Assembly: GCA_030042885.1 (NCBI GenBank)
Contig: JASHYW010000121.1
Location: 1-5,271 of the forward strand
Reading direction: 5' to 3'
Length of the DNA: 5,271 nucleotides
From: Streptosporangiaceae bacterium
GTDB lineage: Bacteria; Actinomycetota; Actinomycetes; Streptosporangiales; Streptosporangiaceae
Shown here piece by piece: positions 4,259-5,271 of the stretch. The notes under the pieces were generated by a model. It was not told the origin of the DNA and searched no databases. It saw only the letters and a list, made by a program, of their open reading frames with translations. Made by a program: the position numbers and the translations under genes. The stretch's first letter is position 1. The number at the start of each line of letters is the position of its first letter.

Positions 4259-5271
4259 CTAACCGCGCCTGGAACCCTGCTGAGTCCCCCGCCTGTTCGT
4301 CCGGCGCCGCACCCACAGGCAGGCGGCGGGCAGCGCGGCGAAACCGCCGCCCACGGCGAAACCCGCCGCGGTGGCGTTCGCGGCCTGGGTGTTGCCCAGC
4401 CCGGTGGTCGGGCCGCCCGGGGTGGGGGTGTAGGTGGGCATGGGGCCGGGCGGCGGCAGGGTCGGCCAGCCGCTCGGGTTGTGGTCCTTCTTGTGCTTCG
4501 CGACCTTCCGCAGGCCCGGCGGCACCTGGTTCCACGCGCTCCCGGTGAAGACCACCGGCTGGAACTGCTCGGGTTGCGCGGGGAAGTTGGCCTCCGCGTA
4601 GGTGTGCCAGATCGTGGCCGGCCAGGTCCCGCCGTACCCGCCTTGCGAACTGCCGCCGAGGTAGTTGAGCGACTCTGTGCCCTGCCCCTGCTCGTTCGTG
4701 AAGATCGCCACCGCGAGGGCCTGGGTCGGGATGGCGCCGATGAAGAACGCCGACTGCGCGGTGTTCGTGGTGCCGGTCTTGGCGATGATCTCCTGGCCGT
4801 TGCTCATCGCCGCGACCGGGGCCGTGCCGTAGGGGGCGGTGTCCTCCGACATCGCGTACTGGACCTGCGAGTCCTCCTGGGCGTTGATGGTCGGGTCGGG
4901 ATCGAACACCTGGTAGCTGGTGATCTTGAGCGGCGTCGGCACGCCGTTCCGCGTTATCGACGTGATCACGTGAGCGTCGTGGTAGACGCCGTTGTCGGCG
5001 ATGGTGGCCAGCATCGAGGCCTGCTCGGCGACGGTCAGCGAGGCCTCCCCGAGCGCGAGGCCCGTGGTGTCCATGATCCCGGGATTGTAACTGGGCGGAG
5101 GATTCTCCCCCATCCCGGGCGGAGCGAGTACCCGCTCCCCCTGCTTATTCACGTAGGTCGGCAGGAGGCCGGTGCCGGGGTCGTAGATGTCCACGCCGAA
5201 GGCCTTCGCCATCGAGACGACGGCGCTGCCGCCCACGCGGTGCCACAGGTCGGTATAGGCCGTGTTGATCG
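4259..5271 (-). CDS. Class A penicillin-binding protein (bifunctional transglycosylase/transpeptidase), C-terminal part, runs off the right edge
   Basis: Peptidoglycan synthase; the 336 visible residues cover the later part of the transpeptidase domain and the tail. Counting from the first full codon (5269), the fragment opens INTAYTDLWHRVGG. The cut codon before it ends in CG, compatible with serine, so this is likely the SxN motif of the active site. It continues with AKAFGVD, LALGEASLTVAEQASMLATIADNGVYH (the conserved LG...VTPLEMA-like stretch) and the KTGTTN box at 164-169. The catalytic SxxK and the transglycosylase domain lie beyond the window. After the domain come a Pro/Thr/Gly-rich segment, a hydrophobic stretch (about 299-320) and a basic end (RRRTNRRG), an unusual second membrane anchor. 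The glycosyltransferase gene starts 8 bp downstream. The pairing recalls mycobacterial ponA1 and Rv0051, but I leave the symbol blank because orthology cannot be settled from a fragment. Confidence 0.93.
   Translation of the reverse strand, partial: INTAYTDLWHRVGGSAVVSMAKAFGVDIYDPGTGLLPTYVNKQGERVLAPPGMGENPPPSYNPGIMDTTGLALGEASLTVAEQASMLATIADNGVYHDAHVITSITRNGVPTPLKITSYQVFDPDPTINAQEDSQVQYAMSEDTAPYGTAPVAAMSNGQEIIAKTGTTNTAQSAFFIGAIPTQALAVAIFTNEQGQGTESLNYLGGSSQGGYGGTWPATIWHTYAEANFPAQPEQFQPVVFTGSAWNQVPPGLRKVAKHKKDHNPSGWPTLPPPGPMPTYTPTPGGPTTGLGNTQAANATAAGFAVGGGFAALPAACLWVRRRTNRRGTQQGSRRG

Noticed and set aside
3414..4262. Long open frame (282 codons) on the plus strand opposite the glycosyltransferase gene
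   Set aside because: It is antisense to a well-supported membrane enzyme. Its product is a low-complexity Arg/Gly/Glu/Gln-rich string typical of the reverse frame of GC-rich genes, with no SD or domain.
4251..4535. Upstream extension of the glycosyltransferase frame to 4535 (567 codons in total)
   Set aside because: It would overlap the penicillin-binding protein gene by nearly 280 bp. The extra residues are low-complexity Pro/Gly/Arg sequence unlike the family, and the frame has no SD-supported start there.
1..5271. tRNA, rRNA, CRISPR, insertion sequence, attachment site or defence system
   Set aside because: No repeat-spacer pattern, transposase, integrase, terminal inverted repeats or RNA-gene signature was seen on reading both strands. 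Gene content is core and of uniform composition.

Overview
The window reads as chromosomal core sequence from a high-GC Gram-positive bacterium (Actinomycetota). The evidence is very GC-rich DNA with strong G/C third-position bias, GTG starts, strong AGGAGG-type Shine-Dalgarno (SD) sites, and gene content and order close to the mycobacterial block ponA1 - Rv0051-like membrane glycosyltransferase - (spacer gene) - rpsF - ssb - rpsR - rplI. The genus cannot be fixed from this stretch.

Layout. On the minus strand, read from right to left, positions 1475 to 1 carry rpsF (ribosomal protein S6), ssb (single-stranded DNA-binding protein), rpsR (S18, zinc-binding form) and the first 84 codons of rplI (L9), which runs off the left edge. 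The operon has a leader of about 100 nt. Its last part can fold so that the rpsF SD is paired to an upstream CCUCCU, with a hairpin and a CCG between them. This resembles the known S6:S18 autoregulatory mRNA motif. A divergent intergenic region (1476-1721) separates it from two plus-strand genes: a three-helix membrane protein of unknown function (1722-2048) and an endonuclease IV-type AP endonuclease (2072-2863), which appears to have its own leaderless promoter. The nuclease gene runs convergently into, and overlaps by 32 bp, a minus-strand GT-C fold glycosyltransferase (GT87/DUF2029). That gene lies 8 bp downstream of the 3' part of a class A penicillin-binding protein gene, which runs off the right edge.

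How the genes fit together. S6 and S18 bind each other on the 30S platform, and L9 is a 50S protein. SSB shares their transcript, as is common in bacteria. The AP endonuclease is a DNA base-excision repair enzyme. The penicillin-binding protein and the multi-pass glycosyltransferase form a likely cell-envelope pair.

No RNA gene, mobile element, CRISPR array or phage sequence was seen. Most of the window is ordinary core genome. The points most worth a second look are the rpsF leader, the opposite-strand membrane-protein/endonuclease pair inside an otherwise conserved block, the C-terminal membrane anchor-like tail of the penicillin-binding protein, and the leaderless promoter of the nuclease gene.
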